This document shows, in pieces, positions 15,794-24,216 of a stretch of 37,035 nucleotides of DNA (within the stretch, counting starts at the first letter, position 1; the number at the start of each line of letters is the position of its first letter). The stretch is from Thermoleophilia bacterium (GTDB lineage Bacteria > Actinomycetota > Thermoleophilia > Gaiellales > JAICJC01). Below the pieces are notes generated by a model. The model searched no databases and was not told where the DNA came from. It worked only from the letters and a program-made list of their open reading frames with translations. A program made the translations under genes and the position numbers. The DNA is taken from assembly GCA_025928655.1 (NCBI GenBank), contig JAICJC010000022.1:1-37035 (forward strand). Reading direction: 5' to 3'.

Positions 15794-16621
15794 CTACGAG
15801 GGCCCGGGCCTCCCCCAGGCGCCGACGACGGTGGGCGGCATGAAGACCGCGTCGGTCGAGCGCATCTCCTCCCCGATCCGCCCCTCGAGCGTGTCGAGCC
15901 CGATCTCCTCCGCGGTCGCGATCCCGGCCGCCGTGATGACCGGGAGGAGGCTGCGCGTGACGCCGGCGATGAAGCGCGGGCCCGAGGGGTCGTCCGGCGC
16001 GAGATAGGCGACGACGCCGAAGCCGCCGACGTCGCGCAGGCCGGCCGCCTTTAGGATCAGCCCCAGCCGCGCGCCCACGGTGGGATCGGCCCCGCCGTGG
16101 CGGAACCCGGCCTCGAGCCAGCCGGCGACCTGCGTCACCAGCGGCCCCGCCGGGAACGTGCGCGCGCCGCCGACGTCGAAGTCGATGCACGCGACCAGGC
16201 CGTCGGGCCGCAGCCCGGCGGCGTGGTGGCGGACGACCGCGACCGGGTCGGGGGTATGGAACAGGAGCAGCCGCTCCACGACCGCGTCGAACGGCTCGTC
16301 GTCGCGCCAGGTGGTGGCGTCGGCCTGGACGAAGCGGACGTTCCCGAGCCCCAGCTCCTGCGCCCGGCGGCGGGCGACCGTGAGCGCCGCGGCCGCCTGA
16401 TCGACCCCCACCACGGCGCCGGACGGGCCCACCATCTCCGCCAGCATGAGGGCGACATGGCCGGGGCCCGTGCCGAGGTCGAGCACGCGCATGCCCGGCT
16501 CGATGCCCGCGGCGCGCAGCAGGAGGCGCGTGGCAGGGCCGATGGCCGCGGCCTGCTGATTGAGCCGCTCGAGCTCGTGTCGATCGCTTCCGAGCACGTA
16601 GGCAGGGCCGGCGTCGCTCAT
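15794..16621 (-). CDS. SAM-dependent methyltransferase
   Basis: A 275-residue class I methyltransferase from ATG 16621 (an in-frame TTG lies three codons earlier). Motif I is MRVLDLGTGPGHVALMLAEMV, followed by VVGVDQAAAAL and FVQADATTW, and FDAVVERLLLFHTPDP marks the active-site strand. The pattern resembles UbiE/arsenite-type methyltransferases, but the C-terminal substrate region (DVGGFGVVAYLAPDDPSGPRFIAGV) gives no specific match. Divergent from the small zinc-ribbon-like gene at 16662. Substrate unknown. Confidence 0.85.
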   Translation of the reverse strand: MSDAGPAYVLGSDRHELERLNQQAAAIGPATRLLLRAAGIEPGMRVLDLGTGPGHVALMLAEMVGPSGAVVGVDQAAAALTVARRRAQELGLGNVRFVQADATTWRDDEPFDAVVERLLLFHTPDPVAVVRHHAAGLRPDGLVACIDFDVGGARTFPAGPLVTQVAGWLEAGFRHGGADPTVGARLGLILKAAGLRDVGGFGVVAYLAPDDPSGPRFIAGVTRSLLPVITAAGIATAEEIGLDTLEGRIGEEMRSTDAVFMPPTVVGAWGRPGPS

Positions 16622-16646
16622 CGCCGCCAACCGTAACGCGGAGGCC

Positions 16647-16652
16647 TACACT
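16647..16652 (+). promoter_or_regulatory. -10 box TACACT, near-leaderless
   Basis: TACACT lies 9 nt before ATG 16662, placing the transcript start about 2 nt from the start codon. Confidence 0.4.
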
Positions 16653-16661
16653 GATTCCAGC

Positions 16662-16973
16662 ATGGCGAAGCGGCAACGTCGGCGGCGAGGGCTCGCGATC
16701 GGTGCGGCCTTCCTGCTGTTCGAGACGGTCGGCCTCCGGCGCAGGAGCGGTCGCATGGCGGGCACGGTCGTCGTCCGCTGCCGCGCCGGCCACCTCTTCA
16801 CGACGATCTGGATCCCCGGCGCCTCGATCAAGTCGGTGCGGCTGGGATGGTGGCGGCTGCAGCGGTGCCCGGTCGGGCGGCACTGGACGCTCGTGACGCC
16901 GGTGCGCGAGGCGGATCTGACCGAGGACGAGCGCGCAGCCGCCAGCCGGGTGCGCGACGCGCGCATCCCCTAG
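16662..16973 (+). CDS. Conserved small actinobacterial protein with Cys/His pairs
   Basis: A 103-residue protein from ATG 16662. After a basic N-terminus (AKRQRRRRG) and a short hydrophobic stretch, the core reads GTVVVRCRAGHLFTTIWIPG, then WWRLQRCPVGRHWTLVTPV. The paired CxxGH and CxxxxH elements look like a small zinc ribbon. Similar proteins occur widely in actinobacteria without known function. Its stop overlaps the convergent TetR stop by 4 nt (CTAG at 16970-16973). Confidence 0.7.
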   Translation: MAKRQRRRRGLAIGAAFLLFETVGLRRRSGRMAGTVVVRCRAGHLFTTIWIPGASIKSVRLGWWRLQRCPVGRHWTLVTPVREADLTEDERAAASRVRDARIP

Positions 16974-17581
16974 CCGGCGAGCAGCGATCGCGCCGACGCC
17001 TGGAGCGTGGCGGTCAGGCGGCGCTCCTCGAGCCCGGCCAGGCGGCGCAGCTCCTGGAACGTCTCGAAGCTCGTCAGCACGAGGAGGACGCCCAGCGCCT
17101 CGGCGGACGAGAGCTCCGGCCGCAGCCGGCCCGCCTGCTCCAGCCGAGCCAGCAGATATCCGAGCTCGGCCCGCCGGTCGGCGCGCTGGCGGGCGACCAG
17201 GCCGCCGGCGGCCGCGTCGATCGCCGCCGCGCCGTACAGCGGCTCGAGCACCGCCTCCTCGGATGCCCAGAAGGCGACCGTGTGGGCGATCGAGCGCTCG
17301 AGAGCGGCCGCGGCCTCCGGGTGGCGCACCGCCTTGCGCACCGCGACCAGCTCCGGGTTGGCGTCGAACGTCTCGCAGATGGCGTCGACGAGCCCGAGGC
17401 GGGAGCCGAAGTGCTGGTAGAGCGTCGCCCGCGAGACGCCTGCGCGCGCGGCCACCTGCTCGACCGTCGCCTCGTGGAACGAGCCCTCCTGCAGCAGCTC
17501 GCGGACGGCCCCGACCACCCGCTCGCGAGTGCGCGACGGCGCCCCGCGGGCTGGCCGCCGGGCGGTGTGACGGGTGCCCAT
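16970..17581 (-). CDS. TetR-family transcriptional repressor
   Basis: A 203-residue regulator from ATG 17581. The N-terminal HTH (RERVVGAVRELLQEGSFHEATVEQVAARAGVSRATLYQHFGSRLGLVDAICETF, about 18-72) is canonical, and the rest is an all-helical ligand domain with no assignable ligand. It is divergent from a leader ORF plus GNAT gene. The space between has two perfect 6-1-6 palindromes that suit a TetR dimer, one covering this gene's own TAGACT -10 (17595-17590 on the minus strand, 8 nt before the ATG), so autoregulation is likely. Confidence 0.88.
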   Translation of the reverse strand: MGTRHTARRPARGAPSRTRERVVGAVRELLQEGSFHEATVEQVAARAGVSRATLYQHFGSRLGLVDAICETFDANPELVAVRKAVRHPEAAAALERSIAHTVAFWASEEAVLEPLYGAAAIDAAAGGLVARQRADRRAELGYLLARLEQAGRLRPELSSAEALGVLLVLTSFETFQELRRLAGLEERRLTATLQASARSLLAG

Positions 17582-17593
17582 CGACAGACAGTC

Positions 17594-17622
17594 TAGACAC
17601 TGTGTCTGACGCCTGTTATGGT
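17594..17622 (+). promoter_or_regulatory. Promoter of the leader-GNAT unit
   Basis: -35 TAGACA (17594-17599), a 17-nt spacer and -10 TATGGT (17617-17622). The -35 overlaps operator 1 and the predicted start (about 17629) lies just before operator 2, a layout for steric repression. Confidence 0.55.
17595..17607. promoter_or_regulatory. TetR operator 1
   Basis: AGACAC-T-GTGTCT, a perfect 6-1-6 palindrome in the divergent promoter region, overlapping the -35 of the plus promoter and the -10 of tetR. Confidence 0.6.
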
Positions 17623-17636
17623 CGGATGCGTCGTCT

Positions 17637-17649
17637 GGACACCGTGTCC
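17637..17649. promoter_or_regulatory. TetR operator 2
   Basis: GGACAC-C-GTGTCC, a perfect 6-1-6 palindrome sharing the GACAC/GTGTC core with operator 1. The centres are 42 bp apart, four helical turns, so dimers would sit on the same DNA face. Confidence 0.6.
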
Positions 17650-17672
17650 ACAATTCCGAAGGGAGCGCCGAG

Positions 17673-17714
17673 ATGCCGTTCGAGACGTTCCGGGCCGCGG
17701 ACCCCGCGGCGTGA
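17673..17714 (+). CDS. 13-residue upstream ORF coupled to the GNAT gene
   Basis: ATG 17673 has AAGGGAG (17659-17665) at suitable spacing and encodes MPFETFRAADPAA, with TGA at 17712-17714 overlapping the GNAT GTG start (GTGA at 17711-17714). The GNAT gene lacks its own Shine-Dalgarno, so translation is probably coupled through this ORF. It could also be the remnant of a truncated gene. Confidence 0.4.
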   Translation: MPFETFRAADPAA

Positions 17715-18556
17715 CCGTTGCCACCCTCGCCGAGGCGGCCGCGATCGAGGCACTCGAGGCGCGCGCCTGGGAGGATCTCGTCGCCGCGTGCCCTCCGGGC
17801 CACGCGGCCCGCATCGGGCTCGAGGCGCGCTGGTGCGGGCCCGTCCTGGTCGTGCGGTGCCCGGGCGGGGGGTTCGACCGCGGCCTCTTCAACCGCCCGA
17901 TCGGGCTGGGCGTCGTCGAGCCGGCCACCCGGGCCGCCGTCGCCGACATCGCCGACGGGCTCGCGGCGACCGGCGCGACCCGGTCGATGCTCGTCTCGCA
18001 GCCGCAGTGCGCCCCCGCCGGCTACGCGGGCTGGCTGGCAGAGCTCGGGCTCGAGCCGCGCGGGGCATGGGACCGGGTCGTGCGGGACCGGGCGCCGCTC
18101 GCGGCCGGGGACGACGGCTCCGGCGACCGCGAGATCGCCGTCTCGCTCGTCGGCCCCGACGAGGTCGAGGAGTGGAGCGAGCTGCTCGCCGCCGCGTACC
18201 GGCTCGACGCCGGGCCCTGGCTGCGGGCGTTGCCCGGACGCCCCGGCTGGCGCCACTACCTGGCCCGCGAGCACGGCCGTGCCGTCGCCGCCCGCAGCAT
18301 GTTCCTGCCCGCGGCGGGCGCGGTCGCCTTCCTGGCGGTCGACGGCCCGGTGCCGGGCGTGATGACCGCCGACTACGGACCCGATGCCGCCATCCTCGCC
18401 CGTATCGTTGCGGACGGCCTGCGGCTGGGCGCGGCCGGCTTCGCCGCCGACATCGAGGCGCCGTCGCCGGCCCGGGACACGCCGGCGTATGCGACCTTCG
18501 GAAGGCTGGGCTTCCGCATCCCGTACACGCGCACGCACCACACGCGCGGGTGGTAG
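17711..18556 (+). CDS. GNAT-like acetyltransferase
   Basis: A 281-residue protein read from GTG 17711. The N-terminal half (VATLAEAAAIEALEARAWEDLVAA; LVVRCPGGGFDRGLFNRPIGLGVVEPATRAAVADI) and C-terminal half (VSLVGPDEVEEWSELLAAAYRL; HGRAVAARSMFLPAAGAVAFLAVDGPVPGVM; FGRLGFRIPYTRTHHTRGW) resemble the double-domain GNAT proteins found beside TetR regulators, with the closing FxRLGFR strand near the end. The acceptor is unknown. Expression is probably controlled by the divergent TetR. Confidence 0.65.
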   Translation: MTVATLAEAAAIEALEARAWEDLVAACPPGHAARIGLEARWCGPVLVVRCPGGGFDRGLFNRPIGLGVVEPATRAAVADIADGLAATGATRSMLVSQPQCAPAGYAGWLAELGLEPRGAWDRVVRDRAPLAAGDDGSGDREIAVSLVGPDEVEEWSELLAAAYRLDAGPWLRALPGRPGWRHYLAREHGRAVAARSMFLPAAGAVAFLAVDGPVPGVMTADYGPDAAILARIVADGLRLGAAGFAADIEAPSPARDTPAYATFGRLGFRIPYTRTHHTRGW

Positions 18557-18569
18557 GGCCGGCGGTCCC

Positions 18570-18640
18570 GGGGGCGGTCGCGCCGCCTGCGGGCGCGCCC
18601 GCGGCCGCCCCGCGGGCGCCGCTGCCTCCTCCGCCCCCAG
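18570..18640. terminator. GC-rich inverted repeats between convergent genes
   Basis: The 100-nt gap between the GNAT stop (18556) and the LuxR stop (18659) is almost entirely G and C. It contains imperfect complementary blocks such as GGGGGCGG near 18569 and CCGCCCC near 18603. Probably a bidirectional terminator region; the exact stem is ambiguous. Confidence 0.35.
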
Positions 18641-18658
18641 TGTCGGAGGCGGTCCGGC

Positions 18659-21352
18659 CTACGGCATCGGGGATATCCCGCCGGCTTGCCTGCCGGCGAG
18701 CTCGGCGCGGTTGCGGATACCGAGCTTGCGAAAGATGCGCGAGAGGTGCGCCTCGACGGTCTTCTCGCTGATCCAGAGCGCCGCCGCGATCTCCTTGTTC
18801 ATCTTGCCCTCGGCGACCAGGCTGGCGACCTCGAGCTCGGCCGGCGTCAGCTCGTCGCGACGGGCGGCCTCCTTCCGCAGGACCTTGCCGCTGCGCGCGA
18901 GGGCCGACGTCGCCTGCTCCTCCCAGGGTGCCGCTCCGAGCCGCTCGAACTCCGCTCGCGCCGCCTCGAGCATCCGCCGGGACTCGACCCGGGCCCCGGC
19001 GCGGCGTAGCGCGTCGCCCCAGGCGAGGGCGGTGCGGCCCCGGGCGAAGCGGTCGGCGGTCTCGGCGTGCAGCTCCCAGGCCCGCTGAAAATGGTCGGCG
19101 CCGTCCTCGCTCACGAGCGCCCCAGCCCGTTCGGCAAGCGCGAGCGCGGAGTCGCGGCCCGAGCGCGTCGCCGCCGCCTGCAGCGCGGCCGCCTCGGCCG
19201 CGGCGTCGTCGGCCCGGCCACAGCGCGCGAGCGCCTCGACGAGGTCGGCGCCGAGCACCGGATGGGTGGTCGCGTCCTCGATCTCGCACTCGCGCTTGAT
19301 CGTGAGCGCCGCCCCGAGCGCGGCGGCCGCGGCCTGCGCGTCACCGGATGCGAGCGCGTGCAGGCCGCGGCAGGCCTGCACGCACATGCGCTGGTAAGGG
19401 AGGTCGAGGCGCTCGGAGAGCGACTCCTGATGCGCGAGCATCTCCTCGTCCGGCCTGCCCTGGGCCACCCCGAGCCAGGTCAGGATGCTGAGGCCCCAGC
19501 ACTCGTCGTTCGCGCGCCCGAGCTGGCGGGCGAGGCGCACGGCCCGCTGGCAGTCGGCCTGGGCGCCGTCCCAGGCGCCGGTGATCCGGCGCAGCCACGC
19601 CCGGCTGATGAGCGGGTAGGTGAGCGCTCCCGGCGCGGTCTGCTCACATTCGTCGATCAGCTCGTCGAGCGCCGCGCCGGCGCGGTCGATGCGCTCGGCG
19701 AACGCGAGCGTCATGCACACGTACGCGCGCAGCTGCAGGTCGGAGCCGACCTGGGGCGCGCTGGCCGCCTGGTCGGCGGCCGCCTCGATGTCGCACTCGG
19801 CGCCGGCCGCGTCGCCCAGGAAGACGAGCGAGGCCGCTCGGGCGATCCGGGCCGCCAGCGCGAGCGCGTCGCCCGGCGGCGCGAGGTCGAGCGCGCGCCC
19901 GGCCGCCGCCAGCGCCTGCTGCGGCCGGCCGGCCCGGATCGAGGGGTCGACCGACTCGATAAAGAGGGCGGCCGCGGCCACCGGATCGGCCGCCTCGAGC
20001 CGCTGGGCGGTCCGCAGCAGCCGCGCGCACGCGGTCAGCGTGGAGCTGGAGCGGGCCTCGATCCGGCCCCGCAAGATCTCCACGCGGGCGACGTCGGTGG
20101 GCGAGCGGCTTTCGCTCTCCACCTCGTCGAGGATCGCGTAGGCCGGCTCGGCGCGGCCGCTCACGTGCGCCGCCTCGGCGGCCAGAAGCAGTCGCCGCCG
20201 GCGCTCGGCCGGGTCGGCGCTGAGTCCGCCGGCGCGCTGGTACCACTCGATCGTCGCGACGGCGCCGCCGCGCAGGCCGACGTCCGAGGCGAGCCGCTCG
20301 ACGGCGGCGGCGAGCTCCTCGTCGGGCTCGACGGCGGCCGCCGCCCGGTGCCCGATCCGCTCCCACTCGAGCTCCGGCTCGACGCACGCGAGCGCGAGCG
20401 CCTCGTGGGCCTGGCGGCGGTCGGGCCCGATCGCCGCCGCCGACACGGCGGTACGGATCAGCGGGTGGCGGAAGCGGATCCGGCCCGGCTCGACCTGGAC
20501 GAGACCGGCCCGCTCGGCGGGTGCGAACGCCGCGTCCGAGAGCCCCTGCGCGGCGAGCGCCCGGCCGATCACCGCCGTCCCCTCCGACCTGCCCGTCGCG
20601 AGCAGGAGCAGCGCCGCGCGGCACGGGTCGGGCAACGTGGCGATCGCGGCGGCGTAGGCCTCCTCGAGAGTCGAGCGGCCGGCCTCGAACCGGCCGTCGT
20701 CGAAGGTCGCCAGCTCGACCAGGGCGAGGGGGTTCCCGGCGGCGTCGCGCACCGCCGTCTCGAGCCCCGTCGGCGTGAGCCCGCGCCGCTCGAGCAAATC
20801 GCGCGACTGGCCGGCCGTGAGCGGGCGGGGCTGCAGCGACGGGATCCCCGGCAGGCCGGGCGTCCGGCTCGCGATCACGAAGGCGATCGGGTCGGCTCCG
20901 ATGCGGCGGGCGGCGAAGCCGATCGCTTCCGCCGAGGCGGCGTCGAGCCAGTGGGCGTCGTCGACGAGCACGAGCAGCGGCTGCGCCACAGCCGCCGCGC
21001 ACAGCAGGTTGAAGCCGCCGACGAGCACGGCCAGGCGGTCGGCGGGGCGGGGCGGGCCGATCGCGAGGGCGCTCTCGAGCGCCTCGGCCTGGCGCTCGGG
21101 GAGCGCGCCGATCGCCTCGACGAGCGGTGTCAGCAGGTCGACGAGGGCCGCGAACGGCACGGTGGTCTCGCTTTGGACGCCGCGCGCATGCACGATTCGC
21201 ATCCCGTCCGCCCGCCCAGCCGCGTGGTCGAGCAGCGACGTCTTGCCGATCCCGGGCTCGCCGCAGATCGCGAGCGCGCCGCCGCGGCCCGCCCGTGCCT
21301 CCTCGAGCAGACGGTCGACGCTTGTGCACTCCTCCACCCGCCCCACAAGCAT
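18659..21352 (-). CDS. Large AAA-ATPase LuxR-family transcriptional regulator
   Basis: An 897-residue regulator of the LAL/MalT-like type. An N-terminal ATPase has Walker A GEPGIGKTSL (31-40) and Walker B LLVLVDDAHWLD (about 125-136). A long helical-repeat (TPR-like) middle follows, then a C-terminal LuxR HTH: LTPAELEVASLVAEGKMNKEIAAALWISEKTVEAHLSRIFRKLGIRNRAEL. Such proteins bind a ligand or partner through the repeats and activate transcription in an ATP-dependent way. The start ATG 21352 follows TACAAT at near-leaderless distance. The likely target is the divergent secreted-protein gene, but this is inferred from position only. Confidence 0.92.
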   Translation of the reverse strand: MLVGRVEECTSVDRLLEEARAGRGGALAICGEPGIGKTSLLDHAAGRADGMRIVHARGVQSETTVPFAALVDLLTPLVEAIGALPERQAEALESALAIGPPRPADRLAVLVGGFNLLCAAAVAQPLLVLVDDAHWLDAASAEAIGFAARRIGADPIAFVIASRTPGLPGIPSLQPRPLTAGQSRDLLERRGLTPTGLETAVRDAAGNPLALVELATFDDGRFEAGRSTLEEAYAAAIATLPDPCRAALLLLATGRSEGTAVIGRALAAQGLSDAAFAPAERAGLVQVEPGRIRFRHPLIRTAVSAAAIGPDRRQAHEALALACVEPELEWERIGHRAAAAVEPDEELAAAVERLASDVGLRGGAVATIEWYQRAGGLSADPAERRRRLLLAAEAAHVSGRAEPAYAILDEVESESRSPTDVARVEILRGRIEARSSSTLTACARLLRTAQRLEAADPVAAAALFIESVDPSIRAGRPQQALAAAGRALDLAPPGDALALAARIARAASLVFLGDAAGAECDIEAAADQAASAPQVGSDLQLRAYVCMTLAFAERIDRAGAALDELIDECEQTAPGALTYPLISRAWLRRITGAWDGAQADCQRAVRLARQLGRANDECWGLSILTWLGVAQGRPDEEMLAHQESLSERLDLPYQRMCVQACRGLHALASGDAQAAAAALGAALTIKRECEIEDATTHPVLGADLVEALARCGRADDAAAEAAALQAAATRSGRDSALALAERAGALVSEDGADHFQRAWELHAETADRFARGRTALAWGDALRRAGARVESRRMLEAARAEFERLGAAPWEEQATSALARSGKVLRKEAARRDELTPAELEVASLVAEGKMNKEIAAALWISEKTVEAHLSRIFRKLGIRNRAELAGRQAGGISPMP

Positions 21353-21362
21353 GAGGGGGAAG

Positions 21363-21368
21363 ATTGTA
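21363..21368 (-). promoter_or_regulatory. -10 box TACAAT of the LuxR gene
   Basis: On the minus strand TACAAT lies 10 nt before ATG 21352, in a short AT-rich patch that also contains the palindrome TGTACA. The transcript leader would be only a few bases. Confidence 0.45.
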
Positions 21369-21504
21369 CATATTGTCGCGTTCGTTGACAGGAGGAGTTT
21401 CCCGAAGTCCAGGGAGATCCCTGACGCCCCGCCCCCGGCCCCTTCCTAGGTTGATCCCCGCCTTGCGGCGACCGCCGCGAGGAACACCGGAAAGGGAGTG
21501 CAGC

Positions 21505-22665
21505 ATGACGGAGGAATGCACACGGAATCCCGCGTGGTGGTTCGTCGCAGCCTTCGGCGTCATCGTCGCCGTCGCGCTCGCCGTGCCGGGCCTGGCGCGG
21601 GCGGCCACGATCTCGGACCCGGACGACGTCCACGGCAAGCTGGACATCGCGAGCGTCACCCAGGAGCACGGGGCGACGGGGCCGGTCGTGCACACGATCA
21701 CGACCTACGGGCCCTGGCGCGGCCGAGCGATCAGCATCCACCGCGGCTCGGCGTTCCTGATCGACTTCGACACCGCCGGCGGAATCCGCGCGGAGCGGTT
21801 CGCGATCGTCTACCGGAGCCACGGCATCCTGCGTGTCGCCGTCTTCGCCCGCAGCGGGCGCGAGCTCGGCTTCGGCTCGGCGACGCGCCCGAACCTCCGG
21901 TCGATCCGCGTCTCGATCCCGCGCACGCTGCTCGGGAAGCCGAACGGGTACCGCTGGCGGCTGTTCTCGGTCTACTTCGGCGCGGGCTGCCGGGCGGGGT
22001 GCGTCGACCGGGCCCCGGACAGCGGCCAGGCGATCCACGACCTCACCGCGCCCGCGGTGACGTTCCCGAAGCAGGGCCTGCCGGCGTCGACGACGACGGC
22101 CGTCCACTTCGCGGTCATCGACAAGGGCCACTCGGGCCTGGCCGGTTGGACCCTGCAGGCTCGCAACGTCGGCGACGCCGCCTGGACCGACGTGGCCAGC
22201 GGCTCGGCCAGCGGGACCCAGAGCGTGAACGTCACCGGCGCGGAGGGTGACCGCCGCCAGTTCCAGGTCGTCGCGAGCGACCAGGCCGGCAACGTCAGCA
22301 CGAGCCGGATGCGGCGGATCACGTTCCCGTTCGACGACGGGAACGCCGGGATGACCTACACCGGCACGTGGGCCACCACCGGCGCCGAGGCGCTCGACTA
22401 CCTGGGCACCCTGCACACGTCGAGCGATACGACTGCGACCGTGTCCTCCTCGTTCCAGGGCTCGTCGGTGTCGGTCATCGCGCGCGGCTCGTGCGGCGCC
22501 GCATCGGTCGCGATCGACGGCGGGGCGGCGCAGCCCGTCACGCAGCTCTGCGGCAACGAGCACCGCGCGATCGTGTTCACGGCGCCTGTCGACGCCAATC
22601 CGCACGTGCTCACGCTGACGATCACGGGCGGGACGTTCGGCTTCGACGGCATCGTCGTCCGGTAG
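21505..22665 (+). CDS. Secreted multi-domain beta-sandwich protein
   Basis: A 386-residue exported protein from ATG 21505 with AAAGGGAG upstream. The signal peptide has hydrophobic core WWFVAAFGVIVAVALAV and ends near LARAA (about 34). The mature part has an N-terminal beta-rich domain (about 35-190), a central Ig/fibronectin-like domain of the kind seen in adhesive cell-surface proteins (STTTAVHFAVIDKGHSGLAGWTLQARN to QFQVVASDQAGNVSTSRMRRITFPFDD), and a C-terminal lectin-like beta sandwich (TYTGTWATTGAEALDYLGTLHTSS to TLTITGGTFGFDGIVV). No catalytic motif is seen. Extracellular binding or adhesion is plausible; the partner is unknown. Confidence 0.75.
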   Translation: MTEECTRNPAWWFVAAFGVIVAVALAVPGLARAATISDPDDVHGKLDIASVTQEHGATGPVVHTITTYGPWRGRAISIHRGSAFLIDFDTAGGIRAERFAIVYRSHGILRVAVFARSGRELGFGSATRPNLRSIRVSIPRTLLGKPNGYRWRLFSVYFGAGCRAGCVDRAPDSGQAIHDLTAPAVTFPKQGLPASTTTAVHFAVIDKGHSGLAGWTLQARNVGDAAWTDVASGSASGTQSVNVTGAEGDRRQFQVVASDQAGNVSTSRMRRITFPFDDGNAGMTYTGTWATTGAEALDYLGTLHTSSDTTATVSSSFQGSSVSVIARGSCGAASVAIDGGAAQPVTQLCGNEHRAIVFTAPVDANPHVLTLTITGGTFGFDGIVVR

Positions 22666-22669
22666 CGAG

Positions 22670-22721
22670 CCGGCCCCCGGGGCGGCGTCGGCCGAGCCGG
22701 CGACGCCGGTCCTGGGGCCGG
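22670..22721 (+). terminator. Nested hairpin terminator
   Basis: Outer stem CCGGCCCC (22670-22677) with GGGGCCGG (22714-22721) encloses inner stem GGCGTCG (22684-22690) with CGACGCC (22701-22707). It follows the secreted-protein stop by 4 nt. No U-tract. Confidence 0.5.
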
Positions 22722-22735
22722 ATCGATCATCGAGA

Positions 22736-24079
22736 GTGCCGGTCGTGACAGGGCGTGGTGGCGGATCACGACCGCCTTCCGCGGCACTGCCGGGCGATCT
22801 CTCCGAGACGGCACAGGCGGTCGCGATCGCGCGGGCGAGCGACGCGGTGATGGTCGAGGTGAGCGACGGGTTCTGCGCGCTGGCCGGGCGGCGGCGCGAG
22901 GAGATCGTCGGCCGCACGGCCGACCAGCTCGGGATCAGCGACCTGGCCCGGCTCGACCGGCTGATCGACCGGTTCCCCGAGCGCGGCCGCAGCCACCGCC
23001 AGCGGCGGGTCTTCGAGACGCCGGACGGGCCGCGCCTGGCCGAGCTCGACATCCACGGGATCGAGGTGGCGGGGGAGCGGATGATCGTCTCCGTCATCAC
23101 GCAGGTGCCGGCCGACGAGTCCCACGGCGACGTCGAGGTGCTGGCGGCGGTGCTCGAGGCGGCCCCGCTGGGCATGGTGCTGTTCGGCCCCGACCTGCGG
23201 ATCGCGCGGGTCGCGGCCGTCGAGCGGGTCTTCGCGGACGGCGAGCCTGTCGTCGGGCTCGAGTCGACCTGCGTCGACGGCCGCTCCTACCTCCTGACGA
23301 TGTTCCCCGTCCGTAACGCCGTCGACGAGGTCGAGCAGGTCGGCTGCATGTTCCTCGACGTCTCCGACCGCGTCTCGGCGGAGCGGGCGCTGGCCGAGAG
23401 CGAGCAGCGCCGGCGCGAGATCCTCGCCAGCATGCTCCAGGCCGAGGAGGTGGAGCGCAGCCGCATCGCGACCGAGCTGCACGACGACACCGTCCAGGTG
23501 ATGGCGGCGTCGCTGATGGCGCTCGACCGCGCAGCGCTCGTCGCGGCGAAGGCCGGCAATGAGCGAATGGCATCGGCGCTGGGGGTCGCGCGGGCGACGC
23601 TCGAGGAGGCGACCGAGCGCACCCGGCGGCTGATGTTCGAGCTGCGCCCGGCCGTCCTCCACGACCACGGACCGGTCGCCGCGATGCGGCTGCTGGCGGG
23701 GGAGGTCGCCCACGAGGTGGGGGCGACGAGTGTCGTCACGGGGCCGGCGGGGCGGTACGACCTGGCGGTCGAGGAGCTCGTGTACCGCTCGGCCCAGGAG
23801 GCGCTCGCGAACGTGCGCAAGCACGCGCGCGCGAGCCGAATCACGGTCCGCATCGACGAGCACGACGGCGTGCTGGTGGGCGAGGTCGCCGACGACGGCC
23901 GCGGCTTCGACCTCGACGACGTGCGCTCGCGGCCGGGCGCCGCGCTGCACATGGGCCTCGACAGCATGGTGGAGCGGGTCAGGGCGGCCGGCGGCGACGT
24001 CACGATCGACTCCGAGCCGGGCGCCGGAACGCGGGTGCGCTTTGCGGTTCCCACGGTGCTCGAGCCCCCGCTGCGGTAG
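22736..24079 (+). CDS. PAS-containing sensor histidine kinase of the NarX/HisKA_3 type
   Basis: A 447-residue cytoplasmic kinase. Start GTG 22736 is chosen; another GTG lies three codons on. Two PAS-like regions (about 25-125 and 135-212) precede the HisKA_3 dimerisation helix with His249 (EEVERSRIATELHDDTVQVMAASLMALDRA) and an HATPase domain (VEELVYRSAQEALANVRKHARASRI; VADDGRGFD; MGLDSMVERVRAAGGDVTIDSEPGAGTRVRF). This class normally pairs with NarL-type response regulators; none is adjacent, so the partner lies elsewhere. The last 12 codons including the stop are duplicated immediately downstream. Confidence 0.9.
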   Translation: MPVVTGRGGGSRPPSAALPGDLSETAQAVAIARASDAVMVEVSDGFCALAGRRREEIVGRTADQLGISDLARLDRLIDRFPERGRSHRQRRVFETPDGPRLAELDIHGIEVAGERMIVSVITQVPADESHGDVEVLAAVLEAAPLGMVLFGPDLRIARVAAVERVFADGEPVVGLESTCVDGRSYLLTMFPVRNAVDEVEQVGCMFLDVSDRVSAERALAESEQRRREILASMLQAEEVERSRIATELHDDTVQVMAASLMALDRAALVAAKAGNERMASALGVARATLEEATERTRRLMFELRPAVLHDHGPVAAMRLLAGEVAHEVGATSVVTGPAGRYDLAVEELVYRSAQEALANVRKHARASRITVRIDEHDGVLVGEVADDGRGFDLDDVRSRPGAALHMGLDSMVERVRAAGGDVTIDSEPGAGTRVRFAVPTVLEPPLR

Positions 24080-24115
24080 GCGGTTCCCACGGTGCTCGAG
24101 CCCCCGCTGCGGTAG
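24044..24115 (+). repeat. 36-bp perfect tandem duplication spanning a stop codon
   Basis: The unit 24044-24079, beginning GCGGTTCCCACGG and ending GCGGTAG, is repeated exactly at 24080-24115, plus 3 further matching bases. The unit length is 12 codons. It includes the kinase stop, so the second copy is untranslated. Confidence 0.95.
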
Positions 24116-24216
24116 GCGCCTGCCCTCAAAGGGTGGGTGCGGCTCCCCCGGAAGCGGGGCGTTCGTGTACTGCATATTGCGGGCACGTTTCGGGCGGACC
24201 CGCCGATTACCAGGGT

